NCBI GenBank assembly: GCA_963713445.1
Contig: CAVQMB010000004.1
Location: 62,001-126,000 of the forward strand
Origin: CAVQMB01 sp963713445
GTDB lineage: Bacteria; Pseudomonadota; Gammaproteobacteria; Competibacterales; Competibacteraceae
DNA: 64,000 nt
Direction: 5' to 3'
Each line of letters begins with the position of its first letter. Position 1 is the first letter of the stretch. The notes below the pieces were generated by a model. It searched no databases, was not told where the DNA came from, and saw only the letters and a list, made by a program, of their open reading frames with translations. Both the position numbers and the translations under genes were made by a program. Below, in pieces: positions 35,827 to 45,064 of this stretch.

Positions 35827-36012
35827 ATGTGGAACAACCTGCTGAGTGCCATTGGCCTGATGCTGGTGCTGGAGGGCATACTGCCTTTCGTCAGCCCGAA
35901 TCGGGTTCGGCGTACGCTATTGGAGCTCAGCCGGCTCGACGACCGGGTTTTGCGGGGAGCAGGCTTGGTCAGCATGGTATTGGGGCTGGTGGTGTTGTAT
36001 TGGCTACGTTGA
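35827..36012 (+). CDS. DUF2065 small membrane protein (YjeT type)
   Basis: 61 residues with two membrane helices (about 2-20 and 43-60) around a short basic loop. It matches the DUF2065/YjeT family, which sits after hflC in most gammaproteobacteria. Function unknown; placement suggests a link to the HflKC-FtsH complex. Confidence 0.9.
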   Translation: MWNNLLSAIGLMLVLEGILPFVSPNRVRRTLLELSRLDDRVLRGAGLVSMVLGLVVLYWLR

Positions 36013-36022
36013 GCCTCTGTGC

Positions 36023-37198
36023 ATGCCCATGAGCAGTGAGGAACGCTGGCTGCTGCCCGAGGGCATCGATGAACTCCTGCCGCCCGCCGCGTGGCGGCTG
36101 GAACGCTTACGGCGTGAACTGCTTGACCTGTATCACAGTTGGGGATACGACTTGGTCATGCCGCCGTTCGTGGAATTCCTTGAATCGTTGCTGGTAGGCA
36201 CTGGCTCGGATCTGGACCTGCAGACCTTCAAGCTGATTGATCAGTTGAGTGGCCGGATGCTCGGGGTACGTGCCGACATGACGCCGCAAGTGGCCCGTAT
36301 CGACGCCCATGGGCTGAAACAAAACCATCCGACGCGGCTATGTTACATGGGCACGGTCTTGCACACGCGCAACGACGGTTTCGGCGGTTCCCGCAGCCCG
36401 CTCCAGGTCGGTGTCGAACTGTACGGTCATGGCGGCCTGGAGAGTGATCGGGAAGTGCTGCTGCTGTTGCTGTCGACCCTGGAACGGGCCGCTATTAACG
36501 ACGTCTGCATCGACTTGGGCCATAGTGGCATTTTTCGCGGTCTGCTCCAGCAGGCCGCACTCACGGCCGACCGTGAAATGCAACTTTTCGATATCCTGCA
36601 GCGCAAGGCGCGGGCTGAATTGCACGAACTGGTGGATCAACTGCCGCTGACACCTGCCATGCAGGAGATGTTGCGAGCGCTAATACGACTTCATGGCGGC
36701 CCGGACATTCTCATCAGAGCCCGGGCCGCCCTGGCTGCGGCAAACCCTGGTATCCACCAGGCACTAGACCGGCTGGACCAAATTGCACACGAACTGCACT
36801 CGCAGAACGTGCAAGTGCATCTGGATCTCGCCGAGTTACGTGGTTACCGTTATCATACCGGGTTGATGTTCTCGGCGTACGTGCCAGGCCAAGGCCAGGA
36901 AATCGCCCGCGGCGGCCGTTACGACCACATTGGCGAAGCCTTCGGCCGAGCCCGGCCGGCGACTGGCTTCAGTGCCGATTTGAAGAAACTGCTGATGCTG
37001 GGCGCAACGAATCCCGATGCCAGCACTGCAATTCTAGCGCCCGCAGACCCGGATCCGGCACTGCGCGCGCATATTCAGCAACTCCGTCAGCAGGGCGAAC
37101 GAGTCGTGCAGGCTTTGCCCGGGAGTTCCCGACCAGCAGGCTGCAATCGCACTCTGGTACGCGATGCCAGCGGCTGGACAATCCAGCCGCTGGCCTGA
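36023..37198 (+). CDS. hisZ: ATP phosphoribosyltransferase regulatory subunit
   Basis: 391 residues, similar to the catalytic core of histidyl-tRNA synthetase (motif 2-like GVRADMTPQVARIDAH, and GGRYDHIGEAFGRARPATGFS). HisZ has no tRNA charging activity and activates the short form of HisG in the first step of histidine synthesis. This implies a short-form hisG elsewhere in the genome. hflC-hisZ-purA is the order seen in pseudomonads and relatives. Confidence 0.94.
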   Translation: MPMSSEERWLLPEGIDELLPPAAWRLERLRRELLDLYHSWGYDLVMPPFVEFLESLLVGTGSDLDLQTFKLIDQLSGRMLGVRADMTPQVARIDAHGLKQNHPTRLCYMGTVLHTRNDGFGGSRSPLQVGVELYGHGGLESDREVLLLLLSTLERAAINDVCIDLGHSGIFRGLLQQAALTADREMQLFDILQRKARAELHELVDQLPLTPAMQEMLRALIRLHGGPDILIRARAALAAANPGIHQALDRLDQIAHELHSQNVQVHLDLAELRGYRYHTGLMFSAYVPGQGQEIARGGRYDHIGEAFGRARPATGFSADLKKLLMLGATNPDASTAILAPADPDPALRAHIQQLRQQGERVVQALPGSSRPAGCNRTLVRDASGWTIQPLA

Positions 37199-37233
37199 TC
37201 CGCCTGATTCCGAAGAGGACAGTTTCCAGCATC

Positions 37234-38526
37234 ATGGGCAAGAACGTCGTCATTATCGGCGCCCAGTGGGGTGACGAAGGCAAGGGCAAAGTGGTCGATC
37301 TGTTGACCCGGCGCGCCGCCGCCGTGGTCCGCTTCCAGGGCGGCCACAACGCTGGCCACACGCTGGTCATCGATGGCCACAAGACCGTCCTGCACCTCAT
37401 CCCGTCCGGCATACTACATGCTGACGTAGACTGCCTGATCGGCAACGGAGTGGTACTGTCACCCGATGCCCTGCTGGAGGAAATCAGCCTGCTGGAGAAA
37501 ACCGGCGTCGAAGTACGGGCGCGCCTGGGTATCAGTGCAGCCTGTCCGCTGATTCTGCCCTCTCATGTAGCCCTGGATGCAGCCCGCGAGAAGGCCCGCG
37601 GAGCCCGAGCCATCGGCACCACCGGTCGCGGCATCGGCCCAGCCTACGAAGACAAGGTCGGACGCCGTGCGATCCGGTTGGGTGACTTGGAGGATGCCGG
37701 TCAACTGGCCGAGCACTTACGCGAATTACTGGACTACCACAATTTCCTGCTGCAGCACTACTATCACACCGGGGCGGTCGATGTTCAGGCCACGCTGGCC
37801 AATCTGCTGAGCCGCGCCGAGCAACTACTGCCGTTGCAGACCGATGTTGGTGCGCGCCTGGCGCAGATCCGCACCGGCAGTGGCAACATACTGCTGGAAG
37901 GCGCCCAGGGCGCGATGCTGGATATCGACCACGGCACTTATCCGTTCGTCACCTCGTCCAACACCACTGCCGGTGGTGCCGCAACCGGGGCCGGCATCGG
38001 ACCGTGCGACATAGACTATGTGCTGGGCATCACCAAGGCTTATACCACCCGTGTCGGCAGCGGCCCGTTCCCAACCGAACTGCACGATGCCACGGGCCAG
38101 CGCCTGCGTGAGCGGGGCCAGGAATTTGGCGCCACCACGGGCCGGCCGCGGCGCTGCGGCTGGCTCGACGTGGTCGCGCTCCGCCATGCAATCCGCACCA
38201 ACAGCATCAGCGGGCTGTGCATCACGAAGCTGGATGTACTCGACGGCCTGGAGCGGATCCAACTGTGCACGGGCTACCGGCTGAACGGTGTCACGTTGGA
38301 CACACCACCGGCCAGTGCGGATCGACTGGCAGCCTGCGAACCGATCCTTGAGGAAATGCCCGGCTGGCCTGGAGACAGCCATGGCCTGCGGGACTACGCA
38401 GCACTGCCTGGTAACGCGCGGCGTTATCTGGACCGTATGAGCGAACTGTGCGACATCCCCGTGGCCATGATCTCAACCGGCCCGGATCGCCAGCAGACCA
38501 TTGCCCTGACCGATCCGTTCGCTTGA
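37234..38526 (+). CDS. purA: Adenylosuccinate synthetase
   Basis: 430 residues. Makes adenylosuccinate from IMP and aspartate with GTP. The N-terminal P-loop GAQWGDEGKGK and GGHNAGHT, then TTGRGIGPAYEDK and GATTGRPRRCGWLD, are all present. It is the end of the hfq-to-purA block; a bidirectional hairpin terminator follows at 38564. Confidence 0.98.
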   Translation: MGKNVVIIGAQWGDEGKGKVVDLLTRRAAAVVRFQGGHNAGHTLVIDGHKTVLHLIPSGILHADVDCLIGNGVVLSPDALLEEISLLEKTGVEVRARLGISAACPLILPSHVALDAAREKARGARAIGTTGRGIGPAYEDKVGRRAIRLGDLEDAGQLAEHLRELLDYHNFLLQHYYHTGAVDVQATLANLLSRAEQLLPLQTDVGARLAQIRTGSGNILLEGAQGAMLDIDHGTYPFVTSSNTTAGGAATGAGIGPCDIDYVLGITKAYTTRVGSGPFPTELHDATGQRLRERGQEFGATTGRPRRCGWLDVVALRHAIRTNSISGLCITKLDVLDGLERIQLCTGYRLNGVTLDTPPASADRLAACEPILEEMPGWPGDSHGLRDYAALPGNARRYLDRMSELCDIPVAMISTGPDRQQTIALTDPFA

Positions 38527-38563
38527 ACGAGGGCCGTGGAGATCATTCAGCCAGAAAATGGAA

Positions 38564-38596
38564 AACCGGATGAGCCCATAGCGCATCCGGTTTTTT
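38564..38596. terminator. Bidirectional terminator between purA and tRNA-Leu
   Basis: Arms AACCGGATG (38564-38572) and CATCCGGTT (38584-38592), followed by TTTT on the plus strand. On the minus strand the same stem is followed by TTTTC, so it can also end the tRNA-Leu transcript. Confidence 0.85.
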
Positions 38597-38601
38597 GAAC
38601 T

Positions 38602-38688
38602 TGGTGCCGAGGAGAGGACTTGAACCTCCACGGGGTTACCCCCACTAGCACCTGAAGCTAGCGCGTCTACCAATTCCGCCACCTCGGC
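38602..38688 (-). tRNA. tRNA-Leu (anticodon CAG)
   Basis: 87 bases, a class II tRNA with a long variable arm (TGGGGGTAACCCC). Acceptor arms GCCGAGG and CCTCGGC, anticodon loop TTCAGGT, T arm GGTTCAAGTCC, and an encoded CCA. It is transcribed against purA and rnr. Confidence 0.95.
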
Positions 38689-38728
38689 AGGCGGTGGTGG
38701 TGGTGCTTTGAGCACCGCGAGAGCCGCA

Positions 38729-38757
38729 ATAATACGAACCAAACCGGACGGCGTCAA
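38729..38757 (-). promoter_or_regulatory. Sigma-70 promoter of tRNA-Leu
   Basis: On the minus strand TTGACG (38757-38752) and TATTAT (38734-38729) are separated by 17 bases. The -10 lies about 40 bases before the mature tRNA 5' end. Confidence 0.75.
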
Positions 38758-38806
38758 TGCTTGCCAGACAATACAGTGAATCCCTTCCGAATAACCTGAG
38801 ATATTC

Positions 38807-41030
38807 ATGACAAAACCCCGAAAGCGATACGACTGGCGCGAACGCGATCCACAATACGCTCGCGAAAAAACAAAGTATTCCAAGCCAGCACCCAGTCGCG
38901 AATTCATTCTGGATTTTCTGACCCGGCGCGGCATAACGCTGAGCGCGCAGGCCCTGTGCCTCGAATGGCAGCTCGATGACGAGGAGGGCCGAGGGGCTGA
39001 GTGCGCCGCCTCAAGGCCATGGAGCGCGACGGCGAGCTGCTGCGCAACCGCCGCCAGGGCTACGGCGTTGCCAGCAAGATGGGATCTGGTCCGGGACGGT
39101 CATTGGACACCCCGATGGCCATGGTTTTCTGCGCCCGGATGATGGCAGCGGCGATCTTTTCATCGCACCGCGCCACATGCGCCAGCTTCTGCACGGCGAC
39201 CGCGTAGTAATGCGGGTGCAAGGCATTGACCGCCGCGGCCGCCGGGAAGGCGCACTGGTCGAGATTCTGGAACGCAACACCCATCGGGTGGTGGGCCGCT
39301 TCTATCACGAGAGCGGAGTCGGCATCGTGGTGCCGGACAACAAGCGCTTACATCTCGACGTTGCCATTCCCGATGATCAGCAAGGGCTGGCGCAGCCCGG
39401 TCAAATCGTGGTGGCCGAGCTGATCAAACAACCCAGTAAACGCAGCCTGCCCGTCGGCCGAATCAGGGAAGTATTGGGCGAACACATGGCCCCGGGCATG
39501 GAGATCGAAATCGCCCTGTACAGCCATGACATTCCGTTCGAATGGGCTGCCGACGCCCTGGCCGAAGCCGGAGCGTATAGCCCGGAAGTTCCTGAAAATG
39601 CCAAGCACGAACGGCTTGACCTGCGTGGGCTGCCGCTGGTAACCATTGACGGACCCGACGCCCGCGATTTCGATGACGCTGTCTATTGCGAGCGCCGTGG
39701 CGCCAACTGGCAACTGACCGTGGCGATCGCCGATGTGTCATGGTACGTCGCGCCCGCCAGCGCCCTGGATACCGAAGCTTATCGGCGCGGCAATTCAGTG
39801 TATTTCCCCGACCGCGTTATCCCCATGCTGCCGGAAGCGCTGTCGAACGGCCTGTGTTCGCTCAACCCGGAGGTCGATCGCCTATGCCTGGCCTGCCAGA
39901 TGACTATCGGGCCGGATGGCAAACTGCTGCGGTCACGGTTCCGCGAAGCAGTAATGCGCTCGGCCGCCCGGCTGACCTACGATGCGGTCGCCGGCCTAGT
40001 GGTCGAACAGCATGCCACGCTACGCCGGCGCTACGCTGGGCTCACATCCCACCTGGACCAGTTGTATGCACTGTTCAAGGTGTTGAACAAGGCTAGGCAG
40101 CGCCGCCATACGATTGATTTCGATACCCAGGAAACTGTGATCGAATACGGCCCGGAGCGCAAAATAGAACGTATCGTGCCGAGCGAGCGCAACGATGCCC
40201 ATCGCCTGATCGAAGAATGCATGATCTGCGCTAACGTTGCCGCGGCGCGTTTTTTGAAGCGCCACAAGATGCCCGCTCTGTATCGGATACACGATGGCCC
40301 GGACACGGAAAAGCTGGAAAAACTACGTGGTTTTCTCGGGGAACTGGGGCTGAACCTGGGGGGCGGCGATAAGCCCAGCCCGGGCGAATATGCCGCGCTG
40401 CTTGCCAAGACACGTGATCGGCCGGACTTCCCGCTGATCCAGACTATGTTGCTGCGGTCGCTGTCCCAGGCCGTTTACAATCCCGACAATAGCGGCCATT
40501 TCGGCCTGGCCCTGCCGGCTTACACGCACTTCACATCACCTATTCGACGTTATCCGGACTTGCTGGTACACCGTGCGATTCGCCATGTCCTGCGCGGTGG
40601 TAGGGCGGCCGATTTCGACTACCGTACCAATGACATGGCCAACTTCGGCGAACACTGTTCCATGACCGAGCGGCGGGCCGACGAGGCCACCGGAGATGCA
40701 ATCGACTGGCTTAAGTGCGAATTCATGCTGGACAAAGTGGGCGATAGCTTTACCGGCACGGTGACCGGCGTAACCGGTTTCGGTCTGTTCGTATCGTTGG
40801 ATGAGGTCTTCGTCGAGGGGCTTATCCACGTCACTGCGCTCAGCAACGACTACTACCACTTCGACCCGGCCGGTCAGCGACTGCGGGGCGAACGCAACGG
40901 GACCGTGTACCGGCTCGGCGATCGGCTCCAGGTCCGGGTGACCCGGGTCGATCTGGACGAGCGCAAGATCGATTTCGAACTCATCAGTGCCCCCCGTGCA
41001 ACCCGACGTCAACGTCGCCGCCGGCGCTGA
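38807..41030 (+). pseudogene. rnr: Ribonuclease R with a cluster of frameshifts near the N-terminus
   Basis: 3'-5' exoribonuclease of structured RNA. About 740 residues once joined: an N-terminal part (MTKPRKRYDWRERDPQYAREK, PSREFILDFLTRR), cold-shock domains, the RNB catalytic domain (DARDFDDAVYCE, YTHFTSPIRRYPDLLVHR), an S1 domain and a basic tail. Between about 38989 and 39093 the reading moves through all three frames, about four one-base changes: near 38989, 39005, 39081 and 39093. The rest, from IGHPDGHGFLRPDD on, is open to 41030. Either poor local sequence or a disabled gene. rlmB follows 23 bases later. Confidence 0.85.
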
Positions 41031-41053
41031 CTGGCTATCCCGGATCCGCCCCG

Positions 41054-41806
41054 ATGCCCACCGACGAACTGATCTACGGTCTGCATGCCGTTACCGCGGC
41101 GCTGCGCTACGAACCCGGGCAACTACGCCAGGTATGGCTGCTGCGCGACCCGCACAACCGGCGTCTGCAAACGCTGGAACCGTTGCTTGATGCGCATGGG
41201 ATCAGGCCATTGCGGGTCGAGCGCAGCGAGTTGGACCGGCTCTGCAGCGGTGCCCGTCACCAGGGTGTGGTGGCCCGACTGCACCGCACCACACCGGACT
41301 ACAGCGAGCGCGACCTCGACCGGCTGCTGGATAACGGCACCCGGCCAGCACTGGTGCTGGTACTCGACGGGGTCCAGGATCCGCACAACCTGGGCGCCTG
41401 CCTGCGCACCGCTGATGCAGCCGGCGTCAATGCCGTGATCGCGCCAGCCGACCGCGCCGCCGGCCTGACCGCCACCGTTCGCAAGGTGGCGAGCGGTGCC
41501 GCTGCCAGCGTGCCCTTCATTCCGGTTAGCAACTTGGCGCGCACGCTGCGCAGCCTGCGCGATCGCGGCCTGTGGTTGATCGGTGCCAGCGGTGCCAGCG
41601 ACACCAGCCTCTTCCAAAGCGACCTGCGCGGCCCACTGGCGGTGGTGATGGGCGCCGAAGACAAAGGCCTACGTCGGCTGACCCGGGAACACTGTGACGG
41701 CCTGGTCCACATCCCCATGGCCGGTCAGGTCGAGAGCCTGAACGTTGCCGTGGCCACAGGCATCGTCTTATTCGAGGCTGTCCGGCAGCGCTCGGTGACG
41801 GCCTGA
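41054..41806 (+). CDS. rlmB: 23S rRNA (guanosine-2'-O-)-methyltransferase RlmB
   Basis: 250 residues, SPOUT-class enzyme that methylates G2251 of 23S rRNA. N-terminal substrate-binding domain (about 1-75), then the knotted domain with DGVQDPHNLGACLRTADAAGVNAVI, MGAEDKGLRRLT and IPMAGQVESLNVAVATGI. rnr-rlmB is the standard pair. Confidence 0.97.
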   Translation: MPTDELIYGLHAVTAALRYEPGQLRQVWLLRDPHNRRLQTLEPLLDAHGIRPLRVERSELDRLCSGARHQGVVARLHRTTPDYSERDLDRLLDNGTRPALVLVLDGVQDPHNLGACLRTADAAGVNAVIAPADRAAGLTATVRKVASGAAASVPFIPVSNLARTLRSLRDRGLWLIGASGASDTSLFQSDLRGPLAVVMGAEDKGLRRLTREHCDGLVHIPMAGQVESLNVAVATGIVLFEAVRQRSVTA

Positions 41807-41839
41807 GGGTGCGAACGCATACCGGACAGCAGACAATCC

Positions 41840-41868
41840 TTGCCGGCACATCACACCCGTCCTATAAT
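41840..41868 (+). promoter_or_regulatory. Sigma-70 promoter of rpsF-priB-rpsR-rplI
   Basis: TTGCCG (41840-41845) and a perfect TATAAT (41863-41868) with 17 bases between. It leaves a leader of about 65 bases before rpsF. In many bacteria this leader binds the S6:S18 dimer as feedback; I could not confirm the conserved fold by eye. Confidence 0.8.
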
Positions 41869-41939
41869 TCCGCTCTTGCCCAACTCCTTGCCTCACCAGC
41901 AAAAACTGGGAGGCTGACTTCAACCCACAGGGAGCTCAT

Positions 41940-42422
41940 ATGCGCCACTACGAAGTTGTATTCATGGTTCACCCCGATCAGAGCGAGCAGGTGCCCGCCA
42001 TGATCGAGCGTTATCGCGGCATGATCGAAAGCGACGGCGGCCAGATGCACCGCCTTGAAGACTGGGGGCGGCGCCAACTGGCCTACCCGATTCAGAAGCT
42101 GCACAAAGCGCATTACGTGCTGATGAACATCGAATGCAGCCAAGCGGCCCTGGATGAGCTGGAAAGTGCATTCCGGTTTAACGATGCCGTGCTGCGCCGG
42201 CTGGTGATGAAACGGCCGGGGCCGGATACCGAGCCATCACCCCTGATTAAGACCAAAGATGACCAGCGCGACAGCAACGACAACGATGGCGACGCTGACG
42301 ACCAGCAGTCGAGCAGCAGCCAGCGCAGCGATAGCGGGCAGGACAGCGACGCCAGCGATAGCGATAGCGGGCAGGACAGCGAAGCCAGCGAGAGCGACAA
42401 GGCCAACACCGAGCAGGCCTGA
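41940..42422 (+). CDS. rpsF: 30S ribosomal protein S6 with long acidic tail
   Basis: 160 residues. The S6 fold covers 1-105 (MRHYEVVFMVHPDQSEQ, EDWGRRQLAYPIQKLHKAHY). The remaining 55 residues are almost only Ser, Asp, Glu, Gln and Asn, longer than in E. coli (131-135 residues in total, where RimK adds glutamates). Part of this tail is coded by two 33-bp tandem repeats. SD-like GGGAGC lies before the ATG. First gene of the S6-PriB-S18-L9 operon. Confidence 0.96.
   Translation: MRHYEVVFMVHPDQSEQVPAMIERYRGMIESDGGQMHRLEDWGRRQLAYPIQKLHKAHYVLMNIECSQAALDELESAFRFNDAVLRRLVMKRPGPDTEPSPLIKTKDDQRDSNDNDGDADDQQSSSSQRSDSGQDSDASDSDSGQDSEASESDKANTEQA
42327..42392 (+). repeat. 33-bp tandem repeat in the S6 acidic tail
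   Basis: Two adjacent 33-bp units (42327-42359 and 42360-42392) match at all but two bases. Each encodes 11 residues, SDSGQDSDASD then SDSGQDSEASE. Confidence 0.8.
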
Positions 42423-42436
42423 CACGTTCGGGCCGG

Positions 42437-42751
42437 ATGCAAAACCGGGTGGTACTCGGTGGTCAGGTCGTGCGTACCGACGCCACACGCTATTCGCCCG
42501 CCGGGATTCCAATCCGCCGCTTCGTGCTCGAACACCGCTCGGCCCAGCGCGAGGCCGGGCAGCCCAGGGAGGCCCGCTGCCGTCTGCTGGTAATGGTCTG
42601 TGGCCATGACCTTCAGCCGCTGGTAGCCGACCTGCAACCGGGCACGAATGTTCAGGTCACCGGTTTCCTGAGCCGGGCCGACAATCGCCTGGGTGAGACC
42701 CGGCTGGTACTGCACGCCACCCAAATTGAACCAATGCCCATCGAATCATGA
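42437..42751 (+). CDS. priB: Primosomal replication protein N (PriB)
   Basis: 104 residues, a single OB fold (MQNRVVLGGQVVRTDATRYSPAGIPIRRFVLEH). PriB bridges PriA and ssDNA at restarted forks. It lies between rpsF and rpsR as in E. coli and is 14 bases after rpsF. Its presence supports a gammaproteobacterial (or beta) origin. Confidence 0.94.
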   Translation: MQNRVVLGGQVVRTDATRYSPAGIPIRRFVLEHRSAQREAGQPREARCRLLVMVCGHDLQPLVADLQPGTNVQVTGFLSRADNRLGETRLVLHATQIEPMPIES

Positions 42752-42764
42752 GGATACATACATC

Positions 42765-42989
42765 ATGTCACGCTATTTCCGCCGCAAGAAGTTCTGCCGT
42801 TTTACCGCTGAAGGCGTCAAAGAGATCGACTACAAGGATATCGCCACGCTGAAGAATTACGTCACCGAGACCGGCAAAATCGTACCCAGCCGGATCACCG
42901 GTACCAAAGCGCATTATCAACGGCAGCTTGCCACTGCGGTCAAACGCGCCCGGTTCCTGGCTTTGCTGCCCTATACCGACCGTCACTGA
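42765..42989 (+). CDS. rpsR: 30S ribosomal protein S18
   Basis: 74 residues: MSRYFRRKKFCRFTAEGVKEIDYKD, SRITGTKAHYQRQLATAVKRARFLALLPY. Partner of S6 on the platform of the small subunit. The start at 42765 follows GAGGATACATACATC; the longer frame overlaps priB. Confidence 0.98.
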   Translation: MSRYFRRKKFCRFTAEGVKEIDYKDIATLKNYVTETGKIVPSRITGTKAHYQRQLATAVKRARFLALLPYTDRH

Positions 42990-43010
42990 ACAGCACCCAC
43001 CGGCTCTGTG

Positions 43011-43922
43011 ATGCGCGCGCTGGCCAGTCTGATCATGAGCCATCCCGTCACGGCGGCTCTGATCGCGGCGGCGTTCGGCCTGCTGGCACTGATGCTACCG
43101 CCGCTGCTCATACCAAGCGGCGCAGCCATCGCTCTGGTTACCCTGCGCCGTGGTCCGCATCAGGGGGCGCTGGTGCTGGGTCTGGCCGTGCTGGCAGGCG
43201 CCGCGCTGGCCTGGGTTATGCTGGGCGCACCCCAACTGGTACTGACGCTGGCACTGCTTCTGTGGCTGCCATTACTGCTACTGGCGACGTTGCTGCGTCA
43301 CAGCATCTCGTTGAAGCTGGCGTTGCAGGCCGCCGGCGTGGTCGGTCTGGCAGCGGTGGTGATGTTTTACCTGGTTCTGGGGGATCCGGCGCCATGGTGG
43401 AAGGGCGTGGTCCATAGCATGCTGACGCGTCTGCAGCACGCCGGGGTCTTCACCGATCCGGCCACGCACCAGCAACTGGCGAAGTTTTTCAATTCCTGGG
43501 CGCCGCTGGCACCGGGCCAGTTGGTGTTCTCGGGGCTGCTGGTGATCCTGCTGGCACTGCTGGTGGGCCGCTGGTGGCAGGCACTGCTGTACAATCCCGG
43601 CGGGTTCGGCCAGGAGTTCCGCAATCTGCGACTGGGAAGACCGCTGGCGGGTTTCATGGCACTGCTGCTGGTTCTGGCCATGGTTCCGGCCCGGCCGCTG
43701 CTGATCAACCTGTGTCTCGCACTGTCCGTGGTGTACTTGCTGCAGGGCGTCGCCCTGGTGCATGGCGTGGTCACCCAACTGGGTTTGGGCAAAGGCTGGC
43801 TGGCCGTGTTCTACGGCGCCTTGGTCATGCTGGAACTGTGGCCGTTATTGCTTGTTCTGGCCGTGGTCGATGGCTGGATTGATTTCCGCGGCCGGCTACG
43901 GACAGCCGGCGGCCCTCGCTAA
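43011..43922 (+). CDS. DUF2232 membrane protein
   Basis: 303 residues from ATG 43011 (a GTG directly before it is also possible). About eight to nine membrane helices, Leu/Ala-rich, with an internal soluble loop (about 130-170). It is the YybS/DUF2232-like protein often found between rpsR and rplI in gammaproteobacteria outside enterics. Function unknown. Confidence 0.85.
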   Translation: MRALASLIMSHPVTAALIAAAFGLLALMLPPLLIPSGAAIALVTLRRGPHQGALVLGLAVLAGAALAWVMLGAPQLVLTLALLLWLPLLLLATLLRHSISLKLALQAAGVVGLAAVVMFYLVLGDPAPWWKGVVHSMLTRLQHAGVFTDPATHQQLAKFFNSWAPLAPGQLVFSGLLVILLALLVGRWWQALLYNPGGFGQEFRNLRLGRPLAGFMALLLVLAMVPARPLLINLCLALSVVYLLQGVALVHGVVTQLGLGKGWLAVFYGALVMLELWPLLLVLAVVDGWIDFRGRLRTAGGPR

Positions 43923-43950
43923 TATGACAGATTTTTTCGGAGCTTAACTG

Positions 43951-44400
43951 ATGGAAGTGATTCTGCTTGAGCGGGTCGAAAACCTGGGTAATCTCGGTGA
44001 CCAGATCAAGGTCAAACCGGGCTACGCCCGCAACTATCTGCTACCCAAGGGTAAGGCCACCGAAGCCACTGAAACCAACATCGCCAAATTCGAGGCTCGC
44101 CGGGCGGAGTTGGAGAAGGCTGCTGCCGATACCTTAAGCCGCGCACAGGCGCGAGTGGCTGAACTTGATGGCATGGTAGTCACCATCGCGGCCAATGCTG
44201 CCGGTGAGGGTCGTTTGTTCGGCTCGGTGGGACCTGCAGAGATCGCCCAGGCCGTCACGGCCGGCGGCCACGAACTGGCCAAGCGTGAAGTCCAGATGCC
44301 GGAGGGGCCGATCCGCCAGACCGGCGAATATGACGTCATACTGCGCCTGCACAGCGACGTGGAAACGACCGTTCGCGTCAACGTCGTCGCGGCGGCCTGA
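43951..44400 (+). CDS. rplI: 50S ribosomal protein L9
   Basis: 149 residues. N-terminal domain MEVILLERVENLGNLGDQIKVKPGYARNYLLPKGKA, a long connecting helix (about 41-75) and the C-terminal rRNA-binding domain. L9 reduces mRNA slippage. Last gene of the S6 operon. Confidence 0.98.
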   Translation: MEVILLERVENLGNLGDQIKVKPGYARNYLLPKGKATEATETNIAKFEARRAELEKAAADTLSRAQARVAELDGMVVTIAANAAGEGRLFGSVGPAEIAQAVTAGGHELAKREVQMPEGPIRQTGEYDVILRLHSDVETTVRVNVVAAA

Positions 44401-44424
44401 ACCGCCTCTTCCTGGCCACGCACC

Positions 44425-44461
44425 AAAAAGGGGACGTAACGCAATGGCGTGTCGTCCCCTT
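44425..44461 (-). terminator. Terminator of the peptidoglycan-binding gene
   Basis: Arms AAGGGGACG (44428-44436) and CGTCCCCTT (44453-44461), with an inner ACGC/GCGT pairing. On the minus strand the stem is followed by TTTTT. It may also slow transcription coming out of rplI. Confidence 0.75.
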
Positions 44462-44486
44462 CAAGACACCGTCAATGCCCGGTCGA

Positions 44487-44810
44487 TCAAAGACCGAGCT
44501 TGGTGTGGGTCGCTTTGTCCAGCTTGCCGGTTACCTTCAGACCGCTCTTTTTCTGGAAGGCTTTAAGCGCAGCGTGGGTATGCTTGCCCATATGGCCATC
44601 GACCATCAGTTTGGCACCGTGCTTGTTGAGCGCAGTCTGTAACAACCTAACCGCGGCCGAACCACGCTCCACCTTCTTCACATGCTTTTTCGTCATGTGC
44701 TTGGCGGGCGTGGGTTGAGCCGGTGCAGCGGTGTTACTGGCGGCGTAGGCAACGGAACCCAGCGCCAGACCCAAAGCCAGGGTCAGGCCGGTGATCACTC
44801 GTGTGCGCAT
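44487..44810 (-). CDS. Small exported peptidoglycan-binding domain protein
   Basis: 107 residues. Signal peptide MRTRVITGLTLALGLALGSVAYA, a Lys/His-rich linker (KHMTKKHVKKVERG), then one PG_binding_1 domain (AVRLLQTALNKHG, VDGHMGKHTHAALKAFQKKSGL). No catalytic domain is attached, so it probably anchors to or senses the cell wall. It is a single gene between rplI and dnaB on the opposite strand, with a hairpin-rich leader and its own terminator. Confidence 0.85.
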   Translation of the reverse strand: MRTRVITGLTLALGLALGSVAYAASNTAAPAQPTPAKHMTKKHVKKVERGSAAVRLLQTALNKHGAKLMVDGHMGKHTHAALKAFQKKSGLKVTGKLDKATHTKLGL

Positions 44811-44819
44811 CGATCAGGA

Positions 44820-44849
44820 TCCTTCGCAAGGAAGCCACCGGACGGTGGC
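44820..44849 (-). promoter_or_regulatory. Two leader hairpins before the peptidoglycan-binding gene
   Basis: On the minus strand, GCCACCG-TC-CGGTGGC (44849-44834) is followed at once by TCCTT-GCG-AAGGA (44832-44820). The second hairpin pairs the AAGGA that would be the ribosome binding site, 10 bases before the ATG. Confidence 0.5.
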
Positions 44850-45064
44850 GTAGGTACTATACGCGTCTCCTGAAAACGATAGAAGCATCCACCAAGGCGG
44901 TCGTACATTAAATTTTAGTAACAGTGACCTAGCCCGCAACTGACGCCGTTGACGACAGGGTTACAGCGGACTCACTCACATCGTTCCGACCGGTTGCGCT
45001 ACACTAACCGATAATCGTACCCGTCTGCCCGGCGGGACCCATTACCTGGTAAGAGACTGTTCCG

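Noticed and set aside
41869..41939. S6:S18-binding leader RNA of rpsF
   Set aside because: The position is right, but I could not identify the conserved loop and stem with confidence, so it is not listed as a feature.
42327..42392. CRISPR-like repeats
   Set aside because: The only close repeats in the window are two tandem coding units inside rpsF; there is no repeat-spacer pattern.
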